NCBI GenBank assembly: GCA_964608315.1
Contig: CAZSNF010000001.1
Span: 62,001 to 126,000, forward strand
Origin: VXPQ01 sp964608315
GTDB lineage: Bacteria; Bacteroidota; Rhodothermia; Rhodothermales; VXPQ01
DNA: 64,000 bases
Direction of reading: 5' to 3'
A program made the translations under genes and the position numbers. Shown in pieces: positions 11,463 to 19,307 of the stretch (positions within the stretch are counted from its first letter, which is position 1; the number at the start of each line of letters is the position of its first letter). The notes beneath the pieces are model-generated. The model was not told the DNA's origin. It made no database searches and saw only the letters and a list, made by a program, of their open reading frames with translations.

Positions 11463-11952
11463 AATTCTTAGCGCGGATTCGGAGCAAGCGTCGTTTTGCC
11501 GCACCGAGACAGGCCATGCATCAGCATGACTGGCCTGTTTTCAAGTGCTTCCGCAGGAGGGCGCTCAACGTACAGGAGATGGTGCGCAGGCGTGGACATC
11601 GGCTGATTGCAACCTTTGGGTGCGGCTGATTGAAAGGTTTACCTTCGGTCAAATGAAAGGTTTCTGGAGGGATCGGCAGGATTGCGCCCAGGACGCCGAC
11701 CGGCTGGGCGTCCGGCGCAATGGCGCCGGGAGGCGTCGGCGGGCTTCGTCCTGTTTCGGATTATTCGGGAAGTTTCAAGAGTCGTTTGTTCGACTCATTC
11801 CTCTTCAAGCGGGTGCATGTTGCCTGCGGGCCGGGTGAGGATTCTACTACGGAGGATACAAGAATATCTTGAAATACATTATTAAGAAACACTTTATTTC
11901 AGTGTAAATAAAATTCGTATATTGAATTATCCTAAATCAAATTTGCGCTCCC
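11463..11952. other. Unassigned 490-base divergent gap with hairpin
   Basis: No convincing gene. It contains a strong inverted repeat at 11681-11721 (arms ATTGCGCCCAGGACGCC and GGGCGTCCGGCGCAAT), two direct copies of GAAAGGTTT near 11630-11670, and a very A/T-rich stretch from about 11870 to 11945 that probably holds the promoter of the following ATPase. Short open frames here resemble nothing I know. Confidence 0.5.
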
Positions 11953-13185
11953 ATGATTCGTCGCAATTTGGCCGCAACGCTTGTCTCCGCCGCAACGCGG
12001 GCGCCTGCCGTCACGCTCACCGGACCCCGGCAGAGCGGAAAAACAACCTTGTGCCGTTCGGTTTTCCCCAATCACCCGTACGTAAATCTGGAATTTCCGG
12101 ACGAACGAGCCTTTGCGGCGGACGATCCATACGCCTTTCTGGCGCAATTCCCCAAAGGCGCTATTCTCGACGAGATACAGCGCGTTCCCGACCTGTTTTC
12201 GTATCTGCAAGGCATCATCGACGACGATCCAGCGCACGGTCGCTGGATACTTACCGGTTCGCAAAATTTCTCCTTGCTGGAATCGATCAGCCAGTCCCTC
12301 GCTGGCCGGACCGAAGTACATGAGTTGCTGCCGTTGACCTGGGACGAGATCGGACGCTTTCCCGAACGCCCCGCAAGCCTTGAAGAAGCCCTGTTCACCG
12401 GTGGCTATCCTCGCATTTTCGACCGTCGCCTCGACCCTCCAGCCTGGTTCCGTTCCTATGTCGCAACCTATATTGAGCGGGATGTCCGAACAATTAGCAA
12501 CATAGGCGACCTGATCGCCTTTCAACGCTTTGTGGAATTGTGCGCCGGACGCACGGGGCAATTGCTCAATTATTCGTCGCTGGCGAACGATTGCGGTATT
12601 TCGCAACCTACCGCCAAGGCCTGGCTTGGCATCCTGGAGGCAAGTTACATTGTATTCCGCCTGCCCGCGTTCAGCGCCAATCTGCGTAAACGCCTGGTCA
12701 AAATGCCAAAATTATACTTCTGCGACACGGGTTTGGCCTGTTGGCTGCTGGGTATCCGGCAACCGGAGCACCTTCGTTCGCATCCGTTGCGAGGAGCCAT
12801 TTTCGAAACGTGGGCGATTTCGGAGATATGGAAACACCGTATTCATCAAGGCGTCGGCGCCAGGAATCTCTCGTTCTACCGGGACCAGAACGGGGCCGAG
12901 GTCGATCTTGTGATGGAGCAGCCGGATCGCGTCACTCTGCTTGAAGCCAAATCCGCATCGCTCCCCTCGAAAAGCCTTTTCGGCGGAGCGCAGCGCGTAG
13001 AGAGACATCTCAGGGAAATGCCTCGTCCCTGCGAGATTAAAGTTGTCTATGGCGGAGACGATTTTCAACAGCGCACCGACGGACAGTTCATCCCGTGGCG
13101 CATGGCGAAAATGGTCGCTGCGCCGGTGGCGGATGCTTCGTCGCATGTTTCGTGCGCATCCCCGCCGCCTGCTGCCGGGGAGTAA
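11953..13185 (+). CDS. AAA_14/DUF4143 family ATPase
   Basis: A 410-residue protein on the opposite strand to the hsd genes, so it interrupts the operon. The N-terminal AAA_14 domain shows Walker A GPRQSGKTT (~24-32), Walker B-like ILDEIQRVP and sensor LTGSQNF. The C-terminal DUF4143 part contains GAEVDLVME and LLEAKSA, which together look like the D and E-x-K of a PD-(D/E)xK-type nuclease fold. Proteins of this type are common accessory-genome ATPases of uncertain role and often look like defence or selfish modules. The promoter is probably in the A/T-rich DNA just upstream. The last ~25 residues are a poorly conserved tail. Confidence 0.85.
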   Translation: MIRRNLAATLVSAATRAPAVTLTGPRQSGKTTLCRSVFPNHPYVNLEFPDERAFAADDPYAFLAQFPKGAILDEIQRVPDLFSYLQGIIDDDPAHGRWILTGSQNFSLLESISQSLAGRTEVHELLPLTWDEIGRFPERPASLEEALFTGGYPRIFDRRLDPPAWFRSYVATYIERDVRTISNIGDLIAFQRFVELCAGRTGQLLNYSSLANDCGISQPTAKAWLGILEASYIVFRLPAFSANLRKRLVKMPKLYFCDTGLACWLLGIRQPEHLRSHPLRGAIFETWAISEIWKHRIHQGVGARNLSFYRDQNGAEVDLVMEQPDRVTLLEAKSASLPSKSLFGGAQRVERHLREMPRPCEIKVVYGGDDFQQRTDGQFIPWRMAKMVAAPVADASSHVSCASPPPAAGE

Positions 13186-13197
13186 GGCATGGGCGGC

Positions 13198-13239
13198 TCA
13201 GGCAGCCAGTTCTTCGAGTACGTCCGCTCGGCGGGTCCA
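13198..13239 (-). repeat. Duplicated gene-end fragment encoding WTRRADVLEELAA-stop, copy A
   Basis: On the minus strand these bases read W-TRRADVLEELAA followed by TGA. A near copy reading TRRADVMEELAA-TGA lies at 14443-14481. The two bracket the 377-residue gene. The codon-level conservation suggests both were once the 3' end of coding sequence. No complete gene ends here now, although the frame is open back to the TAA of the preceding gene. Confidence 0.5.
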
Positions 13240-13269
13240 AAGCGCCTCCCTCTGCCTGTCTTGTAGGCA

Positions 13270-14403
13270 TTAGAGGTCGTCCTCTTCGTTCCGCAAAACG
13301 CCCTTGAGTTGCGGGTTCAGCAGGCGCCATCGTTGTCCCATGCGTTCGAGATCGCCGGAAAGGACCACCAAAGCGCGATCCTTGTGGGCCTGAACTGCGC
13401 GCTCGTAGTCCTGTTGCTCCAGTAGTGCGGCAACTGATCGGGGCGTCTGGTCCTGGTCGACGAAAGTACGCAATTGGATTGCGCCATCCTCTTCGTCCTC
13501 TCCCCGGGCTAGTCGCTGGACATACCCTTGCAGTCGAACATCGGGCTTCGGGGCCCGCTCCCGAAACAAGCGCGCCGCTTCGCGCAGGAGGGGCCCGTCT
13601 GTTCGGCCGAACCGCACGGTGCGTTGCGGCTCTTTCACCGGACGAGTCTGAGCCCACGAAACGCTCACGTCAAGCGTCGGGAATGATCCGACGATCTTTT
13701 CCAGGGCTTCGCACAGATTAGCGCTTACGCCGTTCTCAATGGATGCCCCAAATGCATCTTCTTCGCCTGCGGCTGTCCGCTCCGTCGCCCGTTGCGCTGC
13801 GGCCAGGGCTTCCATCAAACGAAGCGTCAGACGCCGTTCTATGGGCGTGTCTTGATCAGTGTCATCCGAAAACAACCCAGGCATTGGCGGAGGTACGACT
13901 GGCGTCAACAGTGTCACGACGAAGCTGCCCTGATCCGTCTGGCCCAGCCGAACCCTTGCCAGAAGATCCGTGGCGTTTCGGTTCGATCCGGCGCGATAGA
14001 CCGCCTTCGGCTCGCGAAGGGAGCACGCCGCCGCCAGCAGCATGTCGCGGGCGCCGCCGACGAGGTCTACGCCGTCGTTTATCGTGACGCTGCCGTCCTG
14101 GCTCTCCCCTGCACGGAGGCGAACGACATCCCGGTCCGCTGTTACCAGCGAGCGATACACGCTCAACGCGTCCCGTTGCGTAACCTGGGCGAACATTTCG
14201 ATCAATTCTGCGACCACGCTTGCGTAGTCTCCGAGGCGTTCTGTACGGGGGACGATGATGTCTGGAAGGCTTTCGCCGACATAGGTGTCCGAGTGGGACC
14301 GGTAAGGCTCGTGCCGTTTCCAGCCAGCGTTACGGGCGTAGACAGACAGGGCTGTCGGCGATACCGCCAGCAGCGCATCACGGTCACGGATGTTGACTTG
14401 CAT
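13270..14403 (-). CDS. Conserved hypothetical protein of the restriction island
   Basis: A 377-residue protein I cannot assign. Start ATG 14403 is chosen because GGGAG lies eight bases upstream; another ATG at 14442 directly follows a TGA. The N-terminus (MQVNIRDRDALLAVSPTAL) suggests an alpha/beta fold; the protein is mostly soluble, without a signal peptide, and ends in an acidic NEEDDL. Residues ~155-200 contain a Pro-rich PVVPPPMPG turn. It lies downstream of hsdS and DUF1828 in the same direction with a 104-base gap, so it is likely part of the hsd transcript. It may be an R-M accessory factor, but nothing in the sequence proves this. Confidence 0.6.
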   Translation of the reverse strand: MQVNIRDRDALLAVSPTALSVYARNAGWKRHEPYRSHSDTYVGESLPDIIVPRTERLGDYASVVAELIEMFAQVTQRDALSVYRSLVTADRDVVRLRAGESQDGSVTINDGVDLVGGARDMLLAAACSLREPKAVYRAGSNRNATDLLARVRLGQTDQGSFVVTLLTPVVPPPMPGLFSDDTDQDTPIERRLTLRLMEALAAAQRATERTAAGEEDAFGASIENGVSANLCEALEKIVGSFPTLDVSVSWAQTRPVKEPQRTVRFGRTDGPLLREAARLFRERAPKPDVRLQGYVQRLARGEDEEDGAIQLRTFVDQDQTPRSVAALLEQQDYERAVQAHKDRALVVLSGDLERMGQRWRLLNPQLKGVLRNEEDDL

Positions 14404-14442
14404 CAGATTTCTCCCGTTCTGGATTGCTTCATGCGAGAGCAT

Positions 14443-14481
14443 TCACGCAGCCAACTCCTCCATTACGTCTGCTCGTCGGGT
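14443..14481 (-). repeat. Duplicated gene-end fragment encoding TRRADVMEELAA-stop, copy B
   Basis: Counterpart of 13198-13239. In the same frame upstream there is a TAG just before the TRR codons, so this is a remnant rather than the end of an intact gene. Its TGA is followed immediately by the alternative ATG at 14442 of the 377-residue gene, as expected if a real upstream gene once ended here. Confidence 0.5.
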
Positions 14482-14507
14482 CTACGACACAGGTCGAGCA
14501 GGATCAG

Positions 14508-14885
14508 CTAAGGGAGGTAGTTCACGGCCAGTATTGCCTGCACCAGATTATGCTTTTTTAGCGCGAAGTCGTTCGCCGATGCGTGAACCTGGAGGGCCTT
14601 GCCATCCAGCTGGACGCCAAAGCCGTTGAGGGTTATTCGCAACAACTCCTGTCGCCTTGGGCTTTCAAGATTGCATCCGGTCTGCTCCAGGTCGTTGATC
14701 GTATAGCCGTCGTCGGTGAGGACGAATCCACCACTGGCTTGCTTTGCATAGACTTGCACGTAATCGTTGTTACGGTTCAGATACGGCGTCGTGATTTCCA
14801 CCCACTGGTCGAGTTGCCGCAAAGCGACCTTGCTCTTCAGCCAGACATGGTAGTCGTCAAGCAATCGCTGGATGTCCTGAATCAT
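14508..14885 (-). CDS. DUF1828 domain protein
   Basis: A 125-residue cytoplasmic protein. The sequence VEITTPYLNRNNDYVQVYAKQ, then GGFVLTDDGYTINDLEQ and a C-terminal LVQAILAVNYL match the DUF1828 family, which is often found fused to a second domain (DUF1829); here only the first is present. Function is unknown; the family recurs near restriction systems and prophages. Its ATG overlaps the stop of the small upstream ORF (ATGA, 14882-14885), so it belongs to the hsdM-hepT-hsdS transcript. The frame ends cleanly, but the gene-end fragment downstream leaves open that a longer version was truncated. Confidence 0.7.
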   Translation of the reverse strand: MIQDIQRLLDDYHVWLKSKVALRQLDQWVEITTPYLNRNNDYVQVYAKQASGGFVLTDDGYTINDLEQTGCNLESPRRQELLRITLNGFGVQLDGKALQVHASANDFALKKHNLVQAILAVNYLP

Positions 14886-15058
14886 GTAAATAGCCCTCCC
14901 TGGATATGGGGCGGCTGCGTGATGTTGCAGTACCCCATGAAATCCGAAATTGTTCGTCTTGGAACAGGAAAGTCGTTGATATCCTCATTGTCGCGATGCT
15001 TTTCCATGGCTCTTAGGGCATCGGCCTTGGTTTGGGCCAGGTTCGCCTCGGCGATCAA
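14882..15058 (-). CDS. Small coupled ORF between MNT-HsdS and DUF1828 genes
   Basis: A 58-residue frame. With a TTG start at 15058 it overlaps the hsdS stop (TTGA), and its TGA overlaps the DUF1828 start (ATGA). Such double four-base overlap is the usual mark of translational coupling and is the main evidence that it is real. The peptide is soluble and charged: an N-terminal helix-like part (EANLAQTKADALRAMEKH), then DFPVPRRTISDFMGY and a PPHIQGGLFT tail. An internal ATG at 15007 would give 41 residues. GAGAGGGCC lies just upstream of the TTG as a possible ribosome site. I do not recognise a family; an antitoxin-like or regulatory role would be a guess. Confidence 0.6.
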   Translation of the reverse strand: MIAEANLAQTKADALRAMEKHRDNEDINDFPVPRRTISDFMGYCNITQPPHIQGGLFT

Positions 15059-16728
15059 AAGGCCCTCTCGACAAGATGTTTCCGATCATTGATGCGCAGT
15101 TCGCCAGAGATGAGTTTCGGCAACAGCACATCCCGAATTGCGACGAGCTTGCGGACCTCATGGATGTTCGTGACGATGTGTTCCAGTATAGCCTTTGCAA
15201 CATTTTGGAATGCTTGGGTGACTGGCGTAGGTGGAAGACATACTGGATATCTACTCATGGTTTTCCAACTTGTCCGTGGCATTTTTGTGCCCGTTGCAGT
15301 CTGGTTTGTGTAGTTAACGAACTCGATTGAGGAAACGCAAGCCAGCGTAAAGGCGAGCCATTCCGCACTTTTTGGTACGACAACCACAATATCGGTGGAG
15401 CAGATACCTTGCACCGGCGCGATACCGACCTTGTGGAAATAAGGCCTCAGCTTACCGAACAGGATATCGCCTTTCTCAAAAATAGATTTGCTGCTTTTGA
15501 TCTTACGAGCGTTGTCCCATTCGACAAGAGCGATTGAGCGACGGGGCATGTGTTCGAGACCGATATACGGTGTCTCGATTGGCATATCCTCTGGATGGAC
15601 TCCACGTCGTGGAGCATTCGCGATGTTACCCAATGTCCCAACCTCCCACCCCTCCGGCGCCTCTCCCAATTCCGACTCCACCAGCCGATCTGGAAAAAGA
15701 TCATAGAGATGCGCAGGGAGGCCGGGCAGTGATTCGCCGGGGCGCCAGTGGCCTTCCATTTTCGCCCGGACGGGCTCGAAATCGACGAACCACGACTTGA
15801 ACAGGGCTCGCGCCATTGCTTCCAGAGTCTCGTTCATCCGTCGGTTCAGTTCGATCTTGTCATCGAGTGTGCCGAGGATGTGGGCGATGGCGCGTTGCTC
15901 GTCAAGGGTAGGTAAACGCAGTTTTAACTGTTTGATGTCACTCGGCCTTATCGATGGATAGGCGGAAGTACTGTGCTCTCCAATGGTATGAAGATGCTCG
16001 ACGATGTGGTTTTGTGTCAGGAACCAGAAGATGAATCCCGTGTCAGCGATATGCTTCTTACCCCGGATGACTGCGAAACCTGTCGAAGCCAGACAGTTTT
16101 CGGGAGTTTCTCTCAATAGCCCAAAGTGCCTTTGATTCGGACGGACAGTCGAATACACGATGTCTCCATCACGAATCTTCCTGCGCGCCCGGCTGGGAAT
16201 TTTGTCGATATCGGGTATCAAATGTTGAATTTTTGATACGCGATTGTCTGTGATGTTGCCAGTGTCGAGATAGTTGATAAATGGCCATGATTCTTTCAGC
16301 GAGTACGTAGACTCGTTCATTACGACGCAATCGCCAAGAGTCGCCTCACGCCACTCCGCTGTTGTCGTTTGCTTGGTTTTTTCCTGCACAACCACATACC
16401 CCCGCTCGATTTCCCTATGAAAACGCTCCGGCAGCCGCGTCCAATCGCGCGCTTCGACAAGGAAGGGAAGCGTGGAATCATGAAGCGCTTCCGTGAAATC
16501 GGCTAACGGACTGATCGGGACCTCTTGCAGCCCCGGCGCCCGAAGTACAAGGTCCAGGTCGCTGCCGTCATGACTCTCGCCGTTTACTCGACTGCCATAG
16601 GCCCAGACCTCGATTCCGGGCAGATGCTCGCGCAGCAAAGCCTCCAGCTTCTTTCGATGTCTGGGCGATAGATGCAACCGGTCCGTTCGACCGGCGGCGG
16701 GCGGTTGTCCGCCGCTTGGATTAGTCAT
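15055..16728 (-). CDS. hsdS: MNT nucleotidyltransferase fused to type I specificity subunit HsdS
   Basis: A 557-residue two-part protein. Residues ~20-115 are a minimal nucleotidyltransferase: YGSRVNGESHDGSDLDLVL gives the GS...SDxD motif with Asp57 and Asp59; the third acidic position appears as Glu92 or Asp95. Residues ~122-557 are a full HsdS: target-recognition domain 1, the central conserved helices (DEQRAIAHILGTLDDKIELN and FKSWFVDFEPVRAKMEG), domain 2, and the distal repeat ending LLPKLISGELRI. HsdS dictates the DNA target of the methylase and nuclease; MNT proteins are antitoxins of HEPN toxins and can AMPylate them. The HEPN gene lies directly upstream, overlapping by eight bases. 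The frame is continuous across the junction, so this is a true fusion in the sequence given. Confidence 0.9.
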   Translation of the reverse strand: MTNPSGGQPPAAGRTDRLHLSPRHRKKLEALLREHLPGIEVWAYGSRVNGESHDGSDLDLVLRAPGLQEVPISPLADFTEALHDSTLPFLVEARDWTRLPERFHREIERGYVVVQEKTKQTTTAEWREATLGDCVVMNESTYSLKESWPFINYLDTGNITDNRVSKIQHLIPDIDKIPSRARRKIRDGDIVYSTVRPNQRHFGLLRETPENCLASTGFAVIRGKKHIADTGFIFWFLTQNHIVEHLHTIGEHSTSAYPSIRPSDIKQLKLRLPTLDEQRAIAHILGTLDDKIELNRRMNETLEAMARALFKSWFVDFEPVRAKMEGHWRPGESLPGLPAHLYDLFPDRLVESELGEAPEGWEVGTLGNIANAPRRGVHPEDMPIETPYIGLEHMPRRSIALVEWDNARKIKSSKSIFEKGDILFGKLRPYFHKVGIAPVQGICSTDIVVVVPKSAEWLAFTLACVSSIEFVNYTNQTATGTKMPRTSWKTMSRYPVCLPPTPVTQAFQNVAKAILEHIVTNIHEVRKLVAIRDVLLPKLISGELRINDRKHLVERAF

Positions 16729-17152
16729 CGTTCAATTCTTCAACGACGTCGGCCAGCGCTCTGGCGTCCTCTACCAGGGCAGGGAGAAGCCTCAAGGTGG
16801 ATTCTGCGAATGCCTGACCGGTATTGTTTTCCGTATGGTTCCGGTTGTCCCGATATTCCAGCCAGCGCTCGCAGGCGTCTGCGGGAATCAAGCCATGCTT
16901 GGCGGCGTGGCGGAAGGTATCCCGGAACGTCAAGCGATCCGCCTGCCGGTTACTGGCGAACCACGGACGAAGGCGCTTCTTCAGCAGCTTCCCGCTTTGC
17001 TCCAGCGCCAACTCGAATTTTTCGATGCAGATATCGCCGTACGCTTCGCGCATGTTTCTTTCGGAGTCGCTGCGCTGGAGCGCCTCGGACATGGATTCCA
17101 GCGTGTCGATGCAGCGTCTCAAATAGGTCGTGTCGATATTCGTAACCGGCAT
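16721..17152 (-). CDS. HEPN-domain toxin-like protein (HepT / NTase substrate-binding family)
   Basis: A 143-residue helical protein. The HEPN active-site motif R-x4-H is visible as RDNRNH (Arg101, His106) near the C-terminus, preceded by FRDTFRHAAKHGLI, typical of the HI0074/HepT-like family that pairs with MNT proteins. In known pairs the HEPN member is an RNase toxin neutralised by the MNT partner. I start at the ATG 17152 (MPVTNIDTTYLRR), which gives family length; the frame is open to 17296 but the extra 48 residues do not fit. It lies between hsdM and the MNT-HsdS gene, overlapping the latter by eight bases, so the pair is translationally coupled inside an R-M operon. Confidence 0.8.
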   Translation of the reverse strand: MPVTNIDTTYLRRCIDTLESMSEALQRSDSERNMREAYGDICIEKFELALEQSGKLLKKRLRPWFASNRQADRLTFRDTFRHAAKHGLIPADACERWLEYRDNRNHTENNTGQAFAESTLRLLPALVEDARALADVVEELNDD

Positions 17153-17263
17153 GAGGATCAGGTAACGCGCTATTGCGGCATGGATTTTCCTTTTTCCAAC
17201 GTGTGCATTTGCCTGGATTCTGTTGAAGATTATGGAAATAGCGACGCCTCGTGATTCAAGACC

Positions 17264-17284
17264 ATTCAAAATTAAAATTTGAAT
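17264..17284. promoter_or_regulatory. AT-rich inverted repeat between hsdM and HEPN gene
   Basis: Arms ATTCAAA (17264-17270) and TTTGAAT (17278-17284) flank seven A/T bases. It sits about 110 bases upstream of the HEPN start, in an A/T-rich gap that stands out against the hsd genes. It could be an operator for autoregulation of the HEPN-MNT pair or an internal promoter element. No direct proof. Confidence 0.35.
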
Positions 17285-17314
17285 CATCCTTTTCATTCAT
17301 GTCTTAATCATAGG

Positions 17315-18955
17315 CTATTTCAAATCAATCATCCCTTCCCGCTCCAGATTCAGCCCGAACCCCAGCGATTCCAGATTCTCCGCGATCGCGGCGTCCAGTT
17401 TTGCGCCCTCCGCCTGCTGCTCGCGCAGTTCCGCCACAAGCCGCTGCATTTTCTCCTCGAACGGCTCGCTGTCCTCCGGCTGCGGTTCCACGCCCACATA
17501 CCGGCCCGGCGTCAGCACATGACCGTGTTTACGCACTTCTTCCAGCGCTGCGCTTTTGCAGAAGCCGGGGATGTCTTCGTATTCCCGCCCGTCGCGCCAG
17601 GCATGATACGTATCCGCAATGCGGGCGATGTCCTCGTCGGTCAATTCCCGGTGGGTGCGGTCTATCATCCGGCCGAGTTTGCGGGCGTCTATGAAAAGGA
17701 TTTCGCCGCGGCGATCCCGGAACTTCCCGTTGTCGTCGCCGGGTCGATCCCGGAATGCCTGCTCGCCAGCCCCTGATCGATCCCGCGACAGGAACCACAG
17801 GCAGGCCGGTATCTGGGTCGAATAGAAGAGTTGTCCCGGCAACGCCACCATACAATCCACCAGGTCCGCCTCAACCAGATTCTTCCGGATCTGGCCTTCG
17901 CCCGATTGGCCCGACGACATGGAGCCGTTCGCCAGCACGAAACCGGCTATGCCGCCGGGCGCCAAATGGTAAACCATGTGCTGCACCCAGCCGAAGTTGG
18001 CGTTGCCCTTGGGAGGAGCGCCATATTGCCAGCGCTGGTCGTCCGCGAGCCGTTCGCCGCCCCAGGCGGAGATATTGAATGGGGGATTGGCCAGAATGTA
18101 ATCCGCCTTGAGATCGGGATGCTGGTCGTTGTGGAACGTGTCGCCGTGCGCGATTTGCCCTTCGATTCCCCGAATGGCCAGGTTCATTTTGGCGAGCCGC
18201 CAGGTCGTATGGTTGGATTCCTGCCCGTAAATGCTGATATCGGCGCGCGCTCCGCCGCCGTTTCCGTTGCCGGTCGCGTGGGCGTTGATGAATTCGATCG
18301 ATTGCACGAACATGCCGGAGGAGCCGCAGCACGGGTCATACACGCGCCCCCGGTACGGTTCGATCATTTCCACCAGCAGCTTGACCACGCAGCGGGGCGT
18401 ATAGAACTCGCCGCCCTTCTTGCCCTCGGCGCTGGCGAACTGCGAGAGAAAGTATTCGTAGACCCGGCCCAGCACGTCCCGGGACCGGGCTTCGGCGTCG
18501 CCCACCCGGATATTGCTGATGAGATCAATGAGCTGGCCCAGCCGCTGCTTGTCCAGCACGGGGCGGGCGTAGTCTTTCGGCAACACGTCTTTCAGCATCG
18601 GGTTGTCCCGCTCGATTCCCGACATGGCGTCGTCCACGAACTGGCCGATTTCGGGCTGCCTTGCCCCGGCCCTGAGTTTTTCCCACCGTGCTTCCGCCGG
18701 CACCCAGAAAATGTTATCCGCAAGATATTCGTCGCGGTCTTCTGCGGCGTCTTCGCCCCATTCCGCAAGAATCGCAGCGCGGCGTTCCTCGAAGGCGTCG
18801 GAGATGTACTTCAGAAAAATGAGGCCAAGGACGACATGCTTGTACTCGGCGGCGTCCATCGAGCCGCGGAGCGTATTGGCCATTGCCCAGAGTTCCGCCT
18901 CGTAGCCGACGGTGGCGCCGCTGCCGCTATGCTGTGCCATGCTTTTCCGGGACAT
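17315..18955 (-). CDS. hsdM: Type I DNA methyltransferase subunit M (HsdM)
   Basis: A 546-residue N6-adenine methyltransferase subunit that, with HsdS, methylates the host site and with HsdR forms the restriction complex. An N-terminal helical domain (HVVLGLIFLKYISDAF) is followed by EFYTPRCVVKLLVEM, the SAM-binding motif DPCCGSSGMF at ~207-216 and the catalytic NPPF at 290-293. The C-terminus contains the usual helical tail. Length is normal. ATG 18955 opens the frame; ATG 18940 (MAQHSGSG) is an equally possible start and no strong ribosome site decides. It is the first gene of the minus-strand hsd transcript; inverted-repeat cores lie 50-90 bases upstream. Confidence 0.93.
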   Translation of the reverse strand: MSRKSMAQHSGSGATVGYEAELWAMANTLRGSMDAAEYKHVVLGLIFLKYISDAFEERRAAILAEWGEDAAEDRDEYLADNIFWVPAEARWEKLRAGARQPEIGQFVDDAMSGIERDNPMLKDVLPKDYARPVLDKQRLGQLIDLISNIRVGDAEARSRDVLGRVYEYFLSQFASAEGKKGGEFYTPRCVVKLLVEMIEPYRGRVYDPCCGSSGMFVQSIEFINAHATGNGNGGGARADISIYGQESNHTTWRLAKMNLAIRGIEGQIAHGDTFHNDQHPDLKADYILANPPFNISAWGGERLADDQRWQYGAPPKGNANFGWVQHMVYHLAPGGIAGFVLANGSMSSGQSGEGQIRKNLVEADLVDCMVALPGQLFYSTQIPACLWFLSRDRSGAGEQAFRDRPGDDNGKFRDRRGEILFIDARKLGRMIDRTHRELTDEDIARIADTYHAWRDGREYEDIPGFCKSAALEEVRKHGHVLTPGRYVGVEPQPEDSEPFEEKMQRLVAELREQQAEGAKLDAAIAENLESLGFGLNLEREGMIDLK

Positions 18956-19005
18956 TCACATTGTTTCGTATTGAATAAAAGACCGATTCCAAGGCGCGAA
19001 CAATC

Positions 19006-19080
19006 GATCAGCGTATCCGATAATATAAAGGATACGCTGATTAAATCTGCAACGTTCAGAGGCTTGCGAGGGGTACTCTG
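19006..19080. repeat. Two TAAGGATAC-family termini facing each other
   Basis: ATCAGCGTATCC (19007-19018) and GGATACGCTGAT (19030-19041) form a perfect 12-base inverted repeat around 11 A/T-rich bases. From 19027 rightwards the sequence follows the left half of the family (GATTAAATCTGCAACGTTCAG, then AGGCTTGCGAGG). The leftward-facing terminus at 19007 has no recognisable continuation. The block lies just upstream of hsdM and could also affect its transcription. Confidence 0.7.
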
Positions 19081-19094
19081 GCGCAGGACAAAAC

Positions 19095-19200
19095 GGGTCT
19101 TTGGTGCGCCTTTGAGCGAAACATCGGGCCCCCAAATGTCCCTGCCAGCCCATGGGCCTTGCGCACCCTTATGTATTCGCGAAAAGGCGCGCCAAAGACC
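19095..19200. repeat. Fold-back hairpin inside repeat element
   Basis: GGGTCTTTGGTGCGCCTTT (19095-19113) pairs with AAAGGCGCGCCAAAGACCC (19182-19200) with one mismatch. Inner shorter pairings such as GGGCCC/GGGCC follow. The position mirrors the fold-back stem inside the 57893-58153 element, so this is probably the centre of a variant of the same family. Everything between hsdM and parC appears non-coding. Confidence 0.65.
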
Positions 19201-19239
19201 CGGCAGGCTGGGCCCTACCGGAGGGACGAAGCTATGCCG

Positions 19240-19300
19240 CAACCTGCTCGCCTTAATTTTTTAAGTCCAGAATTTTTCACCTAAATAATTTAGGCAGCCC
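19240..19300. repeat. Right copy of island-flanking AT-rich direct repeat
   Basis: Same orientation as 6441-6500: AACCTGCTCGCCTTAATTTT, then TTAAGTCCAGAATTTTTCAC and the palindrome CCTAAATAATTTAGG (19281-19295). One T is missing relative to the left copy. It follows the fold-back structure and marks the right edge of the R-M island. Confidence 0.8.
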
Positions 19301-19307
19301 TGATTTT

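Noticed and set aside
11545..11885. Small plus-strand frames upstream of the AAA_14 ATPase
   Set aside because: No ribosome site, no family similarity and they cross a strong hairpin; treated as non-coding.
13088..13657. 189-codon minus-strand frame starting in the 377-residue gene and running under the ATPase gene
   Set aside because: An ATG at 13268 would form a TAATG overlap, but the peptide is low-complexity and covers the C-terminus of a good gene on the other strand.
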